NCBI RefSeq assembly: GCF_000026225.1
Contig: NC_011740.1
Coordinates: forward strand, 1,984,001 to 2,048,000
DNA from: Escherichia fergusonii ATCC 35469
GTDB taxonomy: Bacteria; Pseudomonadota; Gammaproteobacteria; Enterobacterales; Enterobacteriaceae
Direction of reading: 5' to 3'
DNA: 64,000 nucleotides
The notes under the pieces were generated by a model. The model was not told where the DNA came from. It ran no database searches and worked only from the letters and a program-made list of their open reading frames with translations. The first letter of the stretch is position 1. Each line of letters starts with the position of its first letter. This document shows, one piece after another, positions 1-8,861 of this stretch. The translations under genes and the position numbers were made by a program.

Positions 1-350
1 CCACTGTCGTCCAGCCTTCTGCCACCACAACTCCGTTGCTACAGGTGAGTGGCGCATTGTTTGGCATTATTGTGTTGATACTGGCAGCAGCCTGGCTAAT
101 AAAACGGCTGGGATTCACCGCTAAAAATACGGGGGTCAATGGCCTGAAGGTCAGCGCCAGTGCTTCACTGGGAGCCCGTGAGCGGGTGGTTATTGTCGAT
201 GTCGAAGATGCCCGCCTGGTGTTGGGTGTTACCGCATCGCACATCAATTTGCTGCATACATTGCCGCCGGCAGCACCGCTGGACCAACCACCAGCAGTGG
301 ATTTTCCCAGCCTGATGAAAAATGTCCTTAAGCGGTCCGGGAGATCCTGA
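1..350 (+). CDS. fliO: Flagellar export protein FliO, 5' truncated by window edge
   Basis: FliO is a membrane component that helps assemble the FliP ring of the flagellar type III export gate. The reading frame is already open at base 3 and runs to TGA at 348-350, so the N-terminus lies outside the window. A TTG at 36 is in frame but is not a credible start, because the upstream codons are open and the K-12 protein has a further N-terminal segment. Visible are one hydrophobic membrane segment (about 15 residues starting SGALFGIIVLI) and the conserved stretch SASASLGARERVVIVD, typical of FliO. The stop overlaps the fliP start (TGATG), indicating translational coupling in the fliLMNOPQR operon. 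Confidence 0.93.
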   Translation, partial: TVVQPSATTTPLLQVSGALFGIIVLILAAAWLIKRLGFTAKNTGVNGLKVSASASLGARERVVIVDVEDARLVLGVTASHINLLHTLPPAAPLDQPPAVDFPSLMKNVLKRSGRS

Positions 351-1087
351 TGCGCCGTTTGTTAACGCTTATTCCCGCCATTTTATGGCTGGTGACGCCT
401 TGCGCACTGGCGCAATTGCCCGGCCTTGTCACCCAACCGTTGCCCGGTGGAGGACAAAGCTGGTCGTTACCGGTGCAGACGCTGGTGTTTATCACCTCGC
501 TGACTTTTATTCCGGCCATTTTACTGATGATGACCAGCTTTACCCGCATCATCATCGTTTTTGGTTTGCTACGTAACGCCCTGGGAACGCCGTCTGCACC
601 ACCAAACCAGGTGCTGCTGGGGCTGGCGTTATTTTTGACCTTTTTTATTATGTCGCCGGTAATCGACAAAATTTACGTCGATGCATATCAGCCATTCAGT
701 GAAGAGAAAATCTCCATGCAGGAAGCGCTGGAAAAAGGCGCTCAGCCGCTGCGTGAGTTTATGTTGCGCCAGACACGCGAAGCCGATCTTGCGTTATTTG
801 CCCGGCTGGCCAATACCGGGCCGATTCAGGGACCGGAAGCCGTACCCATGCGTATTCTGCTGCCTGCTTATGTTACCAGTGAGCTGAAAACAGCATTCCA
901 GATTGGTTTCACTATTTTTATTCCATTTTTGATTATCGATCTGGTCATTGCCAGCGTGCTGATGGCGCTGGGGATGATGATGGTGCCACCGGCCACTATC
1001 GCTCTGCCGTTTAAACTGATGTTGTTTGTGCTGGTGGATGGCTGGCAGCTGCTGGTCGGTTCGCTGGCCCAAAGCTTTTACAGTTAG
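350..1087 (+). CDS. fliP: Flagellar type III export gate protein FliP
   Basis: FliP forms, with FliQ and FliR, the helical export gate of the flagellar basal body in the inner membrane. The protein is 245 residues, the usual length. It starts with a cleavable signal peptide (MRRLLTLIPAILWLVTPCALA) followed by membrane helices near residues 45-65, 88-108 and a C-terminal pair in 185-240. The motif SFTRIIIVFGLLRNALG is characteristic of the family. The start ATG overlaps the fliO stop by one base and fliQ begins 8 bp after the stop, so this is one operon. Confidence 0.97.
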   Translation: MRRLLTLIPAILWLVTPCALAQLPGLVTQPLPGGGQSWSLPVQTLVFITSLTFIPAILLMMTSFTRIIIVFGLLRNALGTPSAPPNQVLLGLALFLTFFIMSPVIDKIYVDAYQPFSEEKISMQEALEKGAQPLREFMLRQTREADLALFARLANTGPIQGPEAVPMRILLPAYVTSELKTAFQIGFTIFIPFLIIDLVIASVLMALGMMMVPPATIALPFKLMLFVLVDGWQLLVGSLAQSFYS

Positions 1088-1095
1088 GGAGCACT

Positions 1096-1365
1096 ATGAC
1101 ACCCGAATCGGTGATGATGATGGGGACAGAAGCGATGAAAGTCGCACTGGCCCTTGCTGCCCCGCTGTTGCTGGTAGCGTTGGTCACTGGCTTAATTATT
1201 AGCATTTTGCAGGCTGCCACGCAGATCAACGAAATGACGTTATCGTTTATTCCCAAAATTGTGGCGGTGTTTATTGCCATTATTGTGGCAGGCCCCTGGA
1301 TGCTAAGTTTATTGCTGGATTATGTGCGTACCCTTTTTAGCAATATCCCGTCGTTGATTGGTTAA
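1096..1365 (+). CDS. fliQ: Flagellar type III export gate protein FliQ
   Basis: FliQ is a small (89 residue) two-helix inner membrane protein of the flagellar export gate; several copies wrap around the FliP ring. The two hydrophobic helices are at about residues 16-38 and 50-75, joined by the conserved loop QAATQINEMTLSFIPK. A ribosome binding site (GGGAG) precedes the ATG. It sits between fliP and fliR with minimal spacing, as in all enterobacterial fliLMNOPQR operons. Confidence 0.97.
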   Translation: MTPESVMMMGTEAMKVALALAAPLLLVALVTGLIISILQAATQINEMTLSFIPKIVAVFIAIIVAGPWMLSLLLDYVRTLFSNIPSLIG

Positions 1366-1372
1366 CAACACG

Positions 1373-2161
1373 ATGATTCAACTGACCAGCGACCAATGGA
1401 TGCAATGGCTGAGCCTCGGGTTTTGGCCACTGTTACGCGTACTGGCGTTGATCTCCACCGCTCCTATTCTCAGCGAACGCAGTGTGCCCAAACGGGCAAA
1501 GCTGGGGCTGGGATTGATGATTACACTGGCCATTGCACCGATGCTGCCGCCACACGATGTGCCCATTTTTTCTTATGCTGCCGTCTGGGTAGCGATACAG
1601 CAGATTTTGATAGGTATTGCGCTGGGCTTTACGATGCAGTTTGCATTTGCCGCTGTACGTACCGCCGGGGAGATTATCGGCCTGCAGATGGGGTTATCGT
1701 TTGCAACCTTTGTCGATCCTGCCAGTCATCTCAATATGCCCGTGCTGGCGCGCATTCTGGATATGCTGGTTTTGCTGCTATTTCTGACATTTAACGGTCA
1801 TTTGTGGTTGATTTCGATTCTTGTCGATACCTTTCACACCTTGCCTATTGGCGGTGAACCGCTAAACAGTAATGCCTTTCTTGCCCTTACCCGTGCTGGT
1901 GGATTGATTTTCCTCAATGGGTTGATGCTGGCGTTACCGGTGATCACGCTATTATTAACGCTTAATCTGGCATTAGGCTTATTGAATAGAATGGCACCGC
2001 AGTTATCCGTTTTTGTTATTGGCTTCCCCCTGACACTGACCGTGGGAATTTCATTAATGGCGGCATTAATGCCATTAATTGCACCGTTCTGCGAACATTT
2101 ATTTAGTGAAGTTTTTAATTTATTAGCTGATATTGTCAGCGAGATGCCTGTAAATAATTAA
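1373..2161 (+). CDS. fliR: Flagellar type III export gate protein FliR
   Basis: FliR completes the FliPQR export gate. With the ATG at 1373 it has 262 residues, matching the usual 261, and starts MIQLTSDQWMQWL, which aligns with the K-12 N-terminus. An upstream TTG at 1358 overlaps fliQ and is rejected. Several membrane helices are visible. The central region (GEIIGLQMGLSFATFVDP) is highly conserved, while the N-terminal third differs clearly from K-12. This is the last gene of the operon; a 276 bp gap to rcsA follows. Confidence 0.96.
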   Translation: MIQLTSDQWMQWLSLGFWPLLRVLALISTAPILSERSVPKRAKLGLGLMITLAIAPMLPPHDVPIFSYAAVWVAIQQILIGIALGFTMQFAFAAVRTAGEIIGLQMGLSFATFVDPASHLNMPVLARILDMLVLLLFLTFNGHLWLISILVDTFHTLPIGGEPLNSNAFLALTRAGGLIFLNGLMLALPVITLLLTLNLALGLLNRMAPQLSVFVIGFPLTLTVGISLMAALMPLIAPFCEHLFSEVFNLLADIVSEMPVNN

Positions 2162-2184
2162 CCATTCTTTTTATAGCATTATCC

Positions 2185-2198
2185 TAAGGATTATCTGA
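2185..2198 (+). promoter_or_regulatory. RcsAB box upstream of rcsA
   Basis: TAAGGATTATCTGA differs at one base from the RcsAB box described for E. coli rcsA (TAAGGATTATCCGA). It lies 240 bp before the rcsA start in an AT-rich region. The known role is positive autoregulation of rcsA by the RcsA-RcsB heterodimer. The match is seen directly; function is inferred from family knowledge. Confidence 0.8.
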
Positions 2199-2437
2199 AA
2201 ATTAATATCAGCAAACATCCACCAGGATATCGTTGCGTGGGTTTATTTGTTTTTATCTTCCTCACATAACGTAACATTTACTTTACTTTGAGATGATTCC
2301 TGGCAAATTATAGGTAACTTTACGGGATAGTAAGTTGCCTGAAAAATCGCGTAAAGCGTCACCTGAGGTCATTAATTATTTCTACAACGATATTCAGGTA
2401 AGGGGAATTATCGTTACGCATTGAGTGAGGGTATGCC

Positions 2438-3061
2438 ATGTCAACGATTATTATGGATCTATGCAGTTACACCCGGCTGGGTTTGACCGGGTATCTTGTT
2501 AGCAGAGGGGTTAAGAAAAGGGAAATCAACGACATCGAAAGCGTTGATCAACTTAAGGTCGCTTGTGACTTACATCATCCTTCAGTGGTGTTTATTAATG
2601 AAGACTGTTTTATCCATGACCCGGCAAACAGTCAGCACATCAAGCAAATCATTAATCAACATCCCAACACTTTATTTATTGTATTTATGGCGATTGCCAA
2701 TATCCATTTTGATGAGTATCTGCTTGTCCGCAAAAATTTATTGATCAGTTCCAAGTCGATTAAACCGGAATCTCTTGACGATATCCTTGGCGATATTCTG
2801 AAAAAAGAGGTCGATATTGCCAGTGTAATTAATTTACCCACGTTATCATTAAGTCGAACTGAATCAAGCATGTTACGTATGTGGATGGCAGGCCAGGGTA
2901 CGATTCAGATTTCTGACCAGATGAATATCAAGGCTAAAACGGTATCGTCACACAAGGGAAATATTAAACGTAAGATTAAAACGCATAATAAACAGGTTAT
3001 TTATCATGTGGTACGTTTAACAGACAATGTAACTAACGGTATATTTGTTAATATGCGCTAA
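2438..3061 (+). CDS. rcsA: Colanic acid capsule transcriptional activator RcsA
   Basis: RcsA is a LuxR-type co-regulator that pairs with the phosphorelay response regulator RcsB to activate capsule (cps/wca) genes and repress flhDC. It is 207 residues, the normal length. The N-terminal part (about 1-130) is the non-phosphorylated receiver-like domain; the C-terminal part (about 136-196) carries the LuxR helix-turn-helix (SRTESSMLRMWMAGQG, then MNIKAKTVSSHKGNIKRK). It stands alone after the fliR operon behind a long leader with an RcsAB box. In E. coli the protein is degraded by Lon and its expression is helped by DsrA, which is encoded nearby at 3685-3775. Confidence 0.98.
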   Translation: MSTIIMDLCSYTRLGLTGYLVSRGVKKREINDIESVDQLKVACDLHHPSVVFINEDCFIHDPANSQHIKQIINQHPNTLFIVFMAIANIHFDEYLLVRKNLLISSKSIKPESLDDILGDILKKEVDIASVINLPTLSLSRTESSMLRMWMAGQGTIQISDQMNIKAKTVSSHKGNIKRKIKTHNKQVIYHVVRLTDNVTNGIFVNMR

Positions 3062-3067
3062 TAGCTG

Positions 3068-3094
3068 CTGACTGGTGGCTACACCACCAGTCAG
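3068..3094. terminator. Hairpin between convergent rcsA and dsrB
   Basis: A perfect 11 bp inverted repeat (CTGACTGGTGG, 5 nt loop, CCACCAGTCAG) starts 7 bp after the rcsA stop and ends 14 bp before the dsrB stop on the opposite strand. There is no T-run on either side, so it is either a weak bidirectional terminator or an mRNA-stabilising 3' hairpin. Confidence 0.5.
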
Positions 3095-3108
3095 ATGTAC
3101 TCGCTGCC

Positions 3109-3297
3109 CTATTCCATTTTCTCGACAAAAATACCATCCGGGTGCCCTGACTCATTAAAGAACCAGATACCGAGCGGGTAGTCTTCCAGCGAAACCAGGT
3201 ACATTGTGCCTTCGTTAAATTCTTCTACCGCCAGTACCACGCCAGGACGACGAGGGCCGCCATCCGTTTTGACTGTGACCCGATCATTCACCTTCAT
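3109..3297 (-). CDS. dsrB: DsrB protein, function unknown
   Basis: This 62-residue protein of the DsrB family begins MKVNDRVTVKTDGGPRRPG and ends in FVEKME. It matches the E. coli protein almost residue for residue, but its biochemical role is unknown. The start is taken at the second codon of the open frame (ATG at 3297), because an AGGAGGAG ribosome site sits directly upstream and the alternative is a TTG. The short, beta-rich, basic N-terminus resembles small KOW/SH3-like folds, which is only an impression. It converges with rcsA. Confidence 0.93.
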   Translation of the reverse strand: MKVNDRVTVKTDGGPRRPGVVLAVEEFNEGTMYLVSLEDYPLGIWFFNESGHPDGIFVEKME

Positions 3298-3448
3298 CAA
3301 TGTCTCCTCCTGTTGCTTTCTGCCAGTTTAGAACAAATCGAATTATCTGACAGTGGCAGTTGGGCCGATTGGTGATTTTCTCAACGGTCTATACTTAAGC
3401 CATACTGGTCAGGCCCGGAACAAACTCACGGTTGCAAGAGGTACAGAC

Positions 3449-3676
3449 ATGAAAACCGCGAAAGAGTATAGCGATACAGCTAAACGCGAAGTCAGCGTTG
3501 ACGTTGATGCCCTGCTGGCTGCCATCAATGAGATTAGCGAAGGCGAAGTCCATCGTAGCGGAAATGATCCTGAGAAAGTCAGTGTGGATGGCCGTGAATA
3601 CCATACATGGCGTGAATTAGCCGATGCCTTTGAGCTGGACATTCATGACTTTAGCATTACGGAAATTAATCGTTGA
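3449..3676 (+). CDS. yodD: Stress-induced small protein YodD
   Basis: YodD is a 75-residue acidic protein known in E. coli as a peroxide/acid-induced gene of unknown biochemical function. The sequence starts MKTAKEYSDTAKREVSVDVD and ends FSITEINR, collinear with K-12 YodD. The ATG at 3449 is chosen because the frame extends further upstream only through non-conserved sequence. It is monocistronic, between dsrB (opposite strand) and the convergent dsrA sRNA gene. Confidence 0.92.
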   Translation: MKTAKEYSDTAKREVSVDVDALLAAINEISEGEVHRSGNDPEKVSVDGREYHTWRELADAFELDIHDFSITEINR

Positions 3677-3684
3677 TTTGCCAT

Positions 3685-3775
3685 AAAAAAATCCCGATCC
3701 TGTGAAGGATCGGGAGGAAACTTGCTTATGCAAGAAGCACTTGAAAATTCGTTACACCAGGAAATCTGATGTGCG
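3685..3775 (-). ncRNA. dsrA: DsrA regulatory small RNA
   Basis: Read on the minus strand, this stretch matches E. coli DsrA from memory: 5' part ACATCAGATTTCCTGGTGTA, middle AACGAATTTTCAAGTGCTTC, and a Rho-independent terminator (TCCCGATCC, loop, GGATCGGGA, then 7 T). The terminator stem differs from K-12 by compensating changes, which supports conservation of the structure. DsrA is an Hfq-dependent RNA that activates rpoS translation and represses hns, and is made at low temperature. It lies between yodD and mpgP as in K-12, transcribed opposite to both. The 5' end is estimated from the K-12 sequence. Confidence 0.93.
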
Positions 3776-3969
3776 GATTACCTTATATGCAATTTTTTTG
3801 CCTGACAAGCAAATATTTACACCGTGAATGATTAATAACCTTAATGGATGAGCGGGTAAATGCCCACAGGCTAGATGTGGTCTGGGATGCGCGGAATCGA
3901 TACCAGAAGAATATATTTTTTACCGTTTCGCTTTTAAGAGTCGTCTGCCAACCGGAGAAACGTATCGCT

Positions 3970-4791
3970 ATGTTGTCAGTGAATGAGCCCCTGCTGATCT
4001 TTACCGATCTTGATGGCACATTGTTAGATAGCCATACCTATGACTGGCAACCTGCTGCACCGTGGTTATATCGTCTGCGTGAAAGAAATATCCCGCTGAT
4101 TTTGTGCAGTAGCAAAACTGCAGCGGAAATGCTGCATTTGCAGCAAACATTAGGATTGCAGGGTTTACCGCTAATTGCGGAGAACGGTGCCGTGGTCCAG
4201 CTTGATGCACACTGGCAAACTCAGCCGCATTACCCACGACGGATAAACGGTATCAGCCATAGTGAAATCCACATCGTGCTCAATAGCCTACGCGAGAAAA
4301 TGCATTTCAAATTCACCACCTTTGATGATGTTGATGAACAAACCATTGTTGACTGGACCGGGCTTAACCGCACACAAGCCGCACTGACACGGTTGCATGA
4401 AGCCTCGGTATCATTGATCTGGCGTGACAGTGACGAACGAATGACGCTGTTTGCCGACCAGTTGGAGCAAATGGGCTTACAGTTTGTACACGGCGCGCGC
4501 TTCTGGCATGTACTGGATGCCAGCGTCGGCAAAGATCAGGCGGCGAATGAGTTAATTGCCATCTACCAGCAGCTCTGGCAGAAACGCCCCGCTACCCTGG
4601 GTCTCGGTGACGGACCGAACGACGCCCCATTGCTGGATGTAATGGATTACGCGGTTGTGGTGAAGGGGCTGAATCGAGAAGGAGTGCATTTACAACACAT
4701 CGAACCTTCACGTGTGTATCGCACACAACATGAAGGGCCGGAAGGCTGGCGCGAAGGCCTGGATTATTTTTTATCCTCTGACAAAGGTTGA
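3970..4791 (+). CDS. mpgP: Mannosyl-3-phosphoglycerate phosphatase family protein (YedP)
   Basis: This HAD-superfamily phosphatase of the MPGP/Cof type has 273 residues. The nucleophile motif FTDLDGTLLDS contains D13 and D15; motif II is LCSSKTAAE, and motif IV is GLGDGPNDAPLLDVMDYAV near the C-terminus. By homology it dephosphorylates mannosyl-3-phosphoglycerate to mannosylglycerate, although E. coli has no obvious synthase and the true substrate is uncertain. The ATG at 3970 is chosen for its GGAGA ribosome site and the match to K-12; the frame is open upstream to 3844 without conserved sequence. Its 3' end overlaps the convergent dgcQ by 28 bp. Confidence 0.93.
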   Translation: MLSVNEPLLIFTDLDGTLLDSHTYDWQPAAPWLYRLRERNIPLILCSSKTAAEMLHLQQTLGLQGLPLIAENGAVVQLDAHWQTQPHYPRRINGISHSEIHIVLNSLREKMHFKFTTFDDVDEQTIVDWTGLNRTQAALTRLHEASVSLIWRDSDERMTLFADQLEQMGLQFVHGARFWHVLDASVGKDQAANELIAIYQQLWQKRPATLGLGDGPNDAPLLDVMDYAVVVKGLNREGVHLQHIEPSRVYRTQHEGPEGWREGLDYFLSSDKG

Positions 4792-6476
4792 TCACTGGCA
4801 CACACGCGATTTCGTCCGGCCTGTTTTGCCAGATAGAGGCGACCATCTGCCAGTGACTGCAACTGTTCAAAATCGTAATCTCCCGTTTCTTCGGTACTGC
4901 TCACCCCCAGCGAGGCGCTAATCCGCAGCGTAGTGCTCCTGGCGATCAATATCTCTTTTTCATTCAGACGCAGACGAATACGCTCGGCAATTTCTTGTGC
5001 CTGCGCCAGATTAGCGCAAGGCAGCACGATACAGAACTCTTCCCCTCCTACTCGCCCGGCAACGTCTTGTGCACGCAGAGAGCGGCTGATAAGTCCTGCG
5101 GCATGAGAAAGTACCCGATCACCTGCCTGATGACCAAATCGGTCATTTATGCTTTTGAAATGATCGAGATCCACCTGAATAACCGAGAAGGGTCGTTGAT
5201 TTTCCCGGCACTCCTGAGCAAGAAAACGCGCTTTTTCAAACAGGGCACCACGGTTATAGAGACGGGTTAAGGTGTCATGCCAGGCTTGCCATTGCAGCGA
5301 ACTTTGTAGCACAAACATATTGCTGACCATCTTGCGAATCACTATCCAGGAGATAATCAACATGGTGGTAAACAGTGCCCAAAGCAGGGTTAGTGCAATA
5401 CTGATACTACCAAAATCGCCATGAACACCTTCTTGTAACGTATGCACACGCACTAATACGCCGTCGAAATGATCCAACCGTTCCCAGCTGATAAATCGAC
5501 TGTTCATTCTGATGCCACCCTGCGTATCGTGTTCGATATCCTGTGCCAGTAATGCCCGTTCCCGATCGTCAAAGGTGTTTATTTTCCGTTGTTCTGGCGT
5601 AGAGGTGGTCAGCAAATTAAGTTTGCTGTCGTAGAGCTGGTATTCGCCGTCGGTGTCATTATGGGTAGCATTTACCAGCAGAGATCGCATTGCCGCCAGT
5701 GGAATGCTCATTGCCAGGACACCATGCCAGTATCCCTGGTTATCCAGGGGAATGCTGGCGGTAATTTGTGGTTTAGTCTCGTTAGTGTGATCACCGGGGG
5801 TACTAAACCAGCGCACTCCGCGCGATTTGTTCATGCGCTCAGACTGTTCGTTAAACCAGGGCTGAGTAACGAAGTCGAAGTAGCGGGTTAAAATATCTTT
5901 GCTGTTTGACGTGGGTTGAGTGGAGAGGAAAAAACCGGCACGTGAAACATATATGGCCTGTTGTGCTGCCGCCCCCGGAGCGTGCGACAAACGCAGCAGA
6001 TACCCCACTTCCAGCGCCGCCGTCAGTTCATTATGTAAATCATCATCCGCTCGTGAGAGAAGATTGCTCTGGCTGACAAAATCATCAGACACACCATTGA
6101 TCATCAGTGTACGGCGACGATCGAGACCAATTTGCCAGTAACGCTTATTTCGATTTTGTTGGAATTGGGTAATGGCATTTTGTAGTGCCGAGAAGTTCAG
6201 CGGCGTCATCAGTGCTTCGTGCATACCATTACGCAAAAACAGAAGTTTATCGACGTTATATTGCAGTTGTTTATCTAATGCGTTGGCAACATTTTCCAGA
6301 TGATTTCGCTGACTGGAGATATAAGCATCTTCCAGTACCACCACTTCTCGCCAGGTCAGCAATGTGGAGCAAAGCAAAACAACCACAAAGCAAATATTAA
6401 CGATATTGCCTGGCCCAAGACGGCGCGCCAGCTTTTTATGCCAGCTTCTGTTTTCCACTGATGTCTGGTGAACCAC
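4764..6476 (-). CDS. dgcQ: Membrane diguanylate cyclase DgcQ (YedQ)
   Basis: DgcQ makes cyclic di-GMP from two GTP and, in E. coli, contributes to cellulose and biofilm control. The 570-residue protein has a membrane segment near residues 27-45, a long periplasmic sensor region, a second membrane helix near 360-385 and a C-terminal GGDEF domain. The active-site loop is GGEEF (477-481), and an RxxD inhibitory site (RAQD, 468-471) sits exactly five residues before it, so the enzyme should be active and product-inhibited. The periplasmic domain diverges from K-12 much more than the cyclase domain. The 3' end overlaps mpgP by 28 bp on the other strand. Confidence 0.95.
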   Translation of the reverse strand: MVHQTSVENRSWHKKLARRLGPGNIVNICFVVVLLCSTLLTWREVVVLEDAYISSQRNHLENVANALDKQLQYNVDKLLFLRNGMHEALMTPLNFSALQNAITQFQQNRNKRYWQIGLDRRRTLMINGVSDDFVSQSNLLSRADDDLHNELTAALEVGYLLRLSHAPGAAAQQAIYVSRAGFFLSTQPTSNSKDILTRYFDFVTQPWFNEQSERMNKSRGVRWFSTPGDHTNETKPQITASIPLDNQGYWHGVLAMSIPLAAMRSLLVNATHNDTDGEYQLYDSKLNLLTTSTPEQRKINTFDDRERALLAQDIEHDTQGGIRMNSRFISWERLDHFDGVLVRVHTLQEGVHGDFGSISIALTLLWALFTTMLIISWIVIRKMVSNMFVLQSSLQWQAWHDTLTRLYNRGALFEKARFLAQECRENQRPFSVIQVDLDHFKSINDRFGHQAGDRVLSHAAGLISRSLRAQDVAGRVGGEEFCIVLPCANLAQAQEIAERIRLRLNEKEILIARSTTLRISASLGVSSTEETGDYDFEQLQSLADGRLYLAKQAGRNRVCASDQPLSEDKK

Positions 6477-6564
6477 CGGAGCACTCCCAACTTCTTTTTT
6501 ATAATTCTGGCATAAGCAAACAATGTCGTGAGGCCACGAGCCACTCTTTTATCTCTGTAAAGCA

Positions 6565-6590
6565 AAACGCCTGGCATTAACCAGGCGTTT
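6565..6590 (-). terminator. Rho-independent terminator after yodC
   Basis: AAACGCCTGG and CCAGGCGTTT form a 10 bp stem with a 6 nt loop, beginning 5 bp after the yodC stop. On the minus strand it is followed by TTGCTTT. It separates yodC from dgcQ. Confidence 0.75.
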
Positions 6591-6595
6591 ATGCG

Positions 6596-6775
6596 TCAGG
6601 CTTCTTCGAGTCGCCTCTCATCACCAGCTTGCAGTTCGCTTTCATGAAAGGCTTCACGTTGTACCGCGAAACCATCATACCAGCGACATTCCACCATGCC
6701 ACTGGAATATCCGGTGACGATCATGCGAGGACCACCCTGTTTGACGATTACTTCATCACTGACCAAAAAGCGCAT
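6596..6775 (-). CDS. yodC: Small conserved protein YodC (DUF2158)
   Basis: This 59-residue protein contains the core GGPRMIVTGYSSGMVECRWYDGF typical of YodC/DUF2158 proteins, which often accompany phage or stress genes; the function is unknown. The start MRFLVSDEV at 6775 is used, since GAGGAGGCAGGT lies just upstream and K-12 YodC starts at the equivalent position. The open frame upstream to 6835 is not conserved. It is followed by its own terminator. Confidence 0.9.
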   Translation of the reverse strand: MRFLVSDEVIVKQGGPRMIVTGYSSGMVECRWYDGFAVQREAFHESELQAGDERRLEEA

Positions 6776-6852
6776 ACCTGCCTCCTCTATCATGTGAAAC
6801 TTTTTCACCTTAGACGACGATGGCAGATTTTGCATAATTTCTACTTCAACAA

Positions 6853-7764
6853 TTAATGCGCAACGCCCCGCACGCGGGCCACGGCTTTAACGGCCATAAG
6901 AACAATCCCGCCAATGATAAACCCCAGTACCAGATTCACGGCTGTAGGCAGGATCATCGCCACCACTGCGCCTTGCTGAGTGGCGAAATGTTCAATTGCA
7001 TGAGCAAGCGGCGCAATGCCATGTACCACAATGCCGCCACCAACCAGGAACATCGCCAGTGTGCCCACTATCGACAATGCTTTCATCAACCAGGGCGCGA
7101 TCACCAACAAGGCTTTCCCCATAGCTTGTACAATCACACTGGATTTCTCAGCCAACCAGTAGCCCAAATCGTCCAGTTTCACGATCATACCTACCAATCC
7201 ATAAACCCCCAGCGTGACCACCAGCGCAATACCGGAAAGCACCAATACCTGATTTAACAATGGCGCTTCAGCTACAATCCCTAAGGTGATCGCCACAATC
7301 TCCGCCGAAAGAATAAAGTCGGTACGTACCGCACCTTTGATTTTATCTTTTTCAAAGGTAAGAGGGTCTTGCGCCGCCAGCTCCTCCAGGCGTTTTTGTC
7401 GTTCTGCCGGGCTTTCCTGATGCTTTCTCGCCTCAAGCATATGCATGACTTTCTCTACCCCTTCAAAGCAGAGAAACGCACCACCAATCATCAATAGCGG
7501 TGTAATCGCCCAGGGAATAAACGCACTGATCAGTAACGCCAGGGGCACGAGGATCACTTTGTTTATGAGTGAACCTTTTGCCACACTCCAGACCACCGGC
7601 AATTCGCGGTTGGCCCGCACACCTGTAACTTGTTGGGCGTTGAGTGATAAATCATCCCCCAGCACTCCGGCGGTTTTCTTTGCCGCCAGTTTCCCCATGA
7701 CGGAAATATCGTCCAGCAATGTGGCGATATCGTCGAGTAATGTAAGTAAGCTACTTCCTGCCAA
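6853..7764 (-). CDS. yedI: DUF808 inner membrane protein YedI
   Basis: YedI is a conserved multi-spanning inner membrane protein of unknown function (DUF808), 303 residues here against about 305 in K-12. It starts MAGSSLLTLLDDIATLLDDI and contains a cytoplasmic loop rich in charged residues around 105-145 (MLEARKHQESPAERQK), followed by several hydrophobic helices. The start codon is TTG at 7764, preceded by GAGGG at good spacing, so a rare initiation codon is likely. It is divergent from yedA across a 176 bp promoter region. Confidence 0.93.
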   Translation of the reverse strand: MAGSSLLTLLDDIATLLDDISVMGKLAAKKTAGVLGDDLSLNAQQVTGVRANRELPVVWSVAKGSLINKVILVPLALLISAFIPWAITPLLMIGGAFLCFEGVEKVMHMLEARKHQESPAERQKRLEELAAQDPLTFEKDKIKGAVRTDFILSAEIVAITLGIVAEAPLLNQVLVLSGIALVVTLGVYGLVGMIVKLDDLGYWLAEKSSVIVQAMGKALLVIAPWLMKALSIVGTLAMFLVGGGIVVHGIAPLAHAIEHFATQQGAVVAMILPTAVNLVLGFIIGGIVLMAVKAVARVRGVAH

Positions 7765-7940
7765 AGTTTATCCCTCTATCTATTTCTGTTGATGCCATAG
7801 TATGAATCAAATCGTGCCTTGCTGACACCTGCGCCATTCGTCAACACTTTTTTAACAATGCGTGGCAATTATAACACTCGCCAGCGTTATCATTTTAACG
7901 TTAACTATATTCCACCTTGTTATTCCCTCCGTGAGGATGT

Positions 7941-8861
7941 ATGCGTTTTCGGCAGTTATTACCACTTTTTAGCGCGCTATTTGCGCTCTATATCATTTGG
8001 GGTTCGACCTATTTTGTTATTCGCATTGGGGTGGAGAGTTGGCCTCCGTTAATGATGGCGGGTGTGCGTTTTCTGGCAGCGGGCATACTGCTGATGACGT
8101 TTTTGTTACTACGCGGGCATAAACTGCCGCCCATGCGCCCGCTTCTTAACGCCGCATTAATTGGTGTTCTTTTGCTGGCGGTAGGGAATGGTCTGGTGAC
8201 AGTGGCGGAACATCAGAATGTGCCATCAGGAATTGCTGCTGTGGTGGTTGCGACTGTGCCACTGTTCACGCTTTGCTTTAGTCGTTTTTTCGGTATCAAA
8301 ACACGCAAGCTGGAGTGGCTTGGTATCGCAATTGGTCTTGCTGGCATTGTAATGCTTAACAGCGGAGGTAACCTGAGTGGTAATCCGTGGGGTGCCGTGT
8401 TGATTTTGATTGGCTCAATCAGTTGGGCATTTGGTTCGGTGTACGGTTCACGAATTACCCTTCCGGTTGGGATGATGGCGGGGGCAGTTGAAATGCTGGC
8501 GGCAGGCATTGTACTGATGAGTGCGTCGATGCTATCCGGCGAAAAATTGACTGCCACGCCGACTCTTTCAGGTTTTCTGGCGGTGGGGTATTTAGCAATT
8601 TTTGGCTCGATTATTGCCATTAACGCTTATATGTATCTGATTCGTAACGTTAGCCCGGCTCTGGCAACCAGTTACGCTTACGTCAATCCGGTGGTAGCTG
8701 TACTGCTGGGGACTGGATTTGCTGGTGAAAAACTCGCCCCGATTGAGTGGCTGGCACTGGGGGTAATTGTGTTTGCCGTGTTGCTGGTGACGCTGGGAAA
8801 ATATCTGTTACCGGATAAATCCGCTGCGGTTTGTGCTCCCACGGGCAAACATTCAGAGTAA
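7941..8861 (+). CDS. yedA: EamA/DMT-family transporter YedA
   Basis: This drug/metabolite-superfamily transporter has 306 residues, ten predicted membrane helices and two EamA repeats (about 8-140 and 150-290). The opening segment ALYIIWGSTYFVIRIGVESWPP is the family signature. The substrate is unknown; amino-acid or aromatic export is typical for relatives. A ribosome site GTGAGGA precedes the ATG. The last 9 bp overlap the end of vsr on the opposite strand. Confidence 0.92.
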   Translation: MRFRQLLPLFSALFALYIIWGSTYFVIRIGVESWPPLMMAGVRFLAAGILLMTFLLLRGHKLPPMRPLLNAALIGVLLLAVGNGLVTVAEHQNVPSGIAAVVVATVPLFTLCFSRFFGIKTRKLEWLGIAIGLAGIVMLNSGGNLSGNPWGAVLILIGSISWAFGSVYGSRITLPVGMMAGAVEMLAAGIVLMSASMLSGEKLTATPTLSGFLAVGYLAIFGSIIAINAYMYLIRNVSPALATSYAYVNPVVAVLLGTGFAGEKLAPIEWLALGVIVFAVLLVTLGKYLLPDKSAAVCAPTGKHSE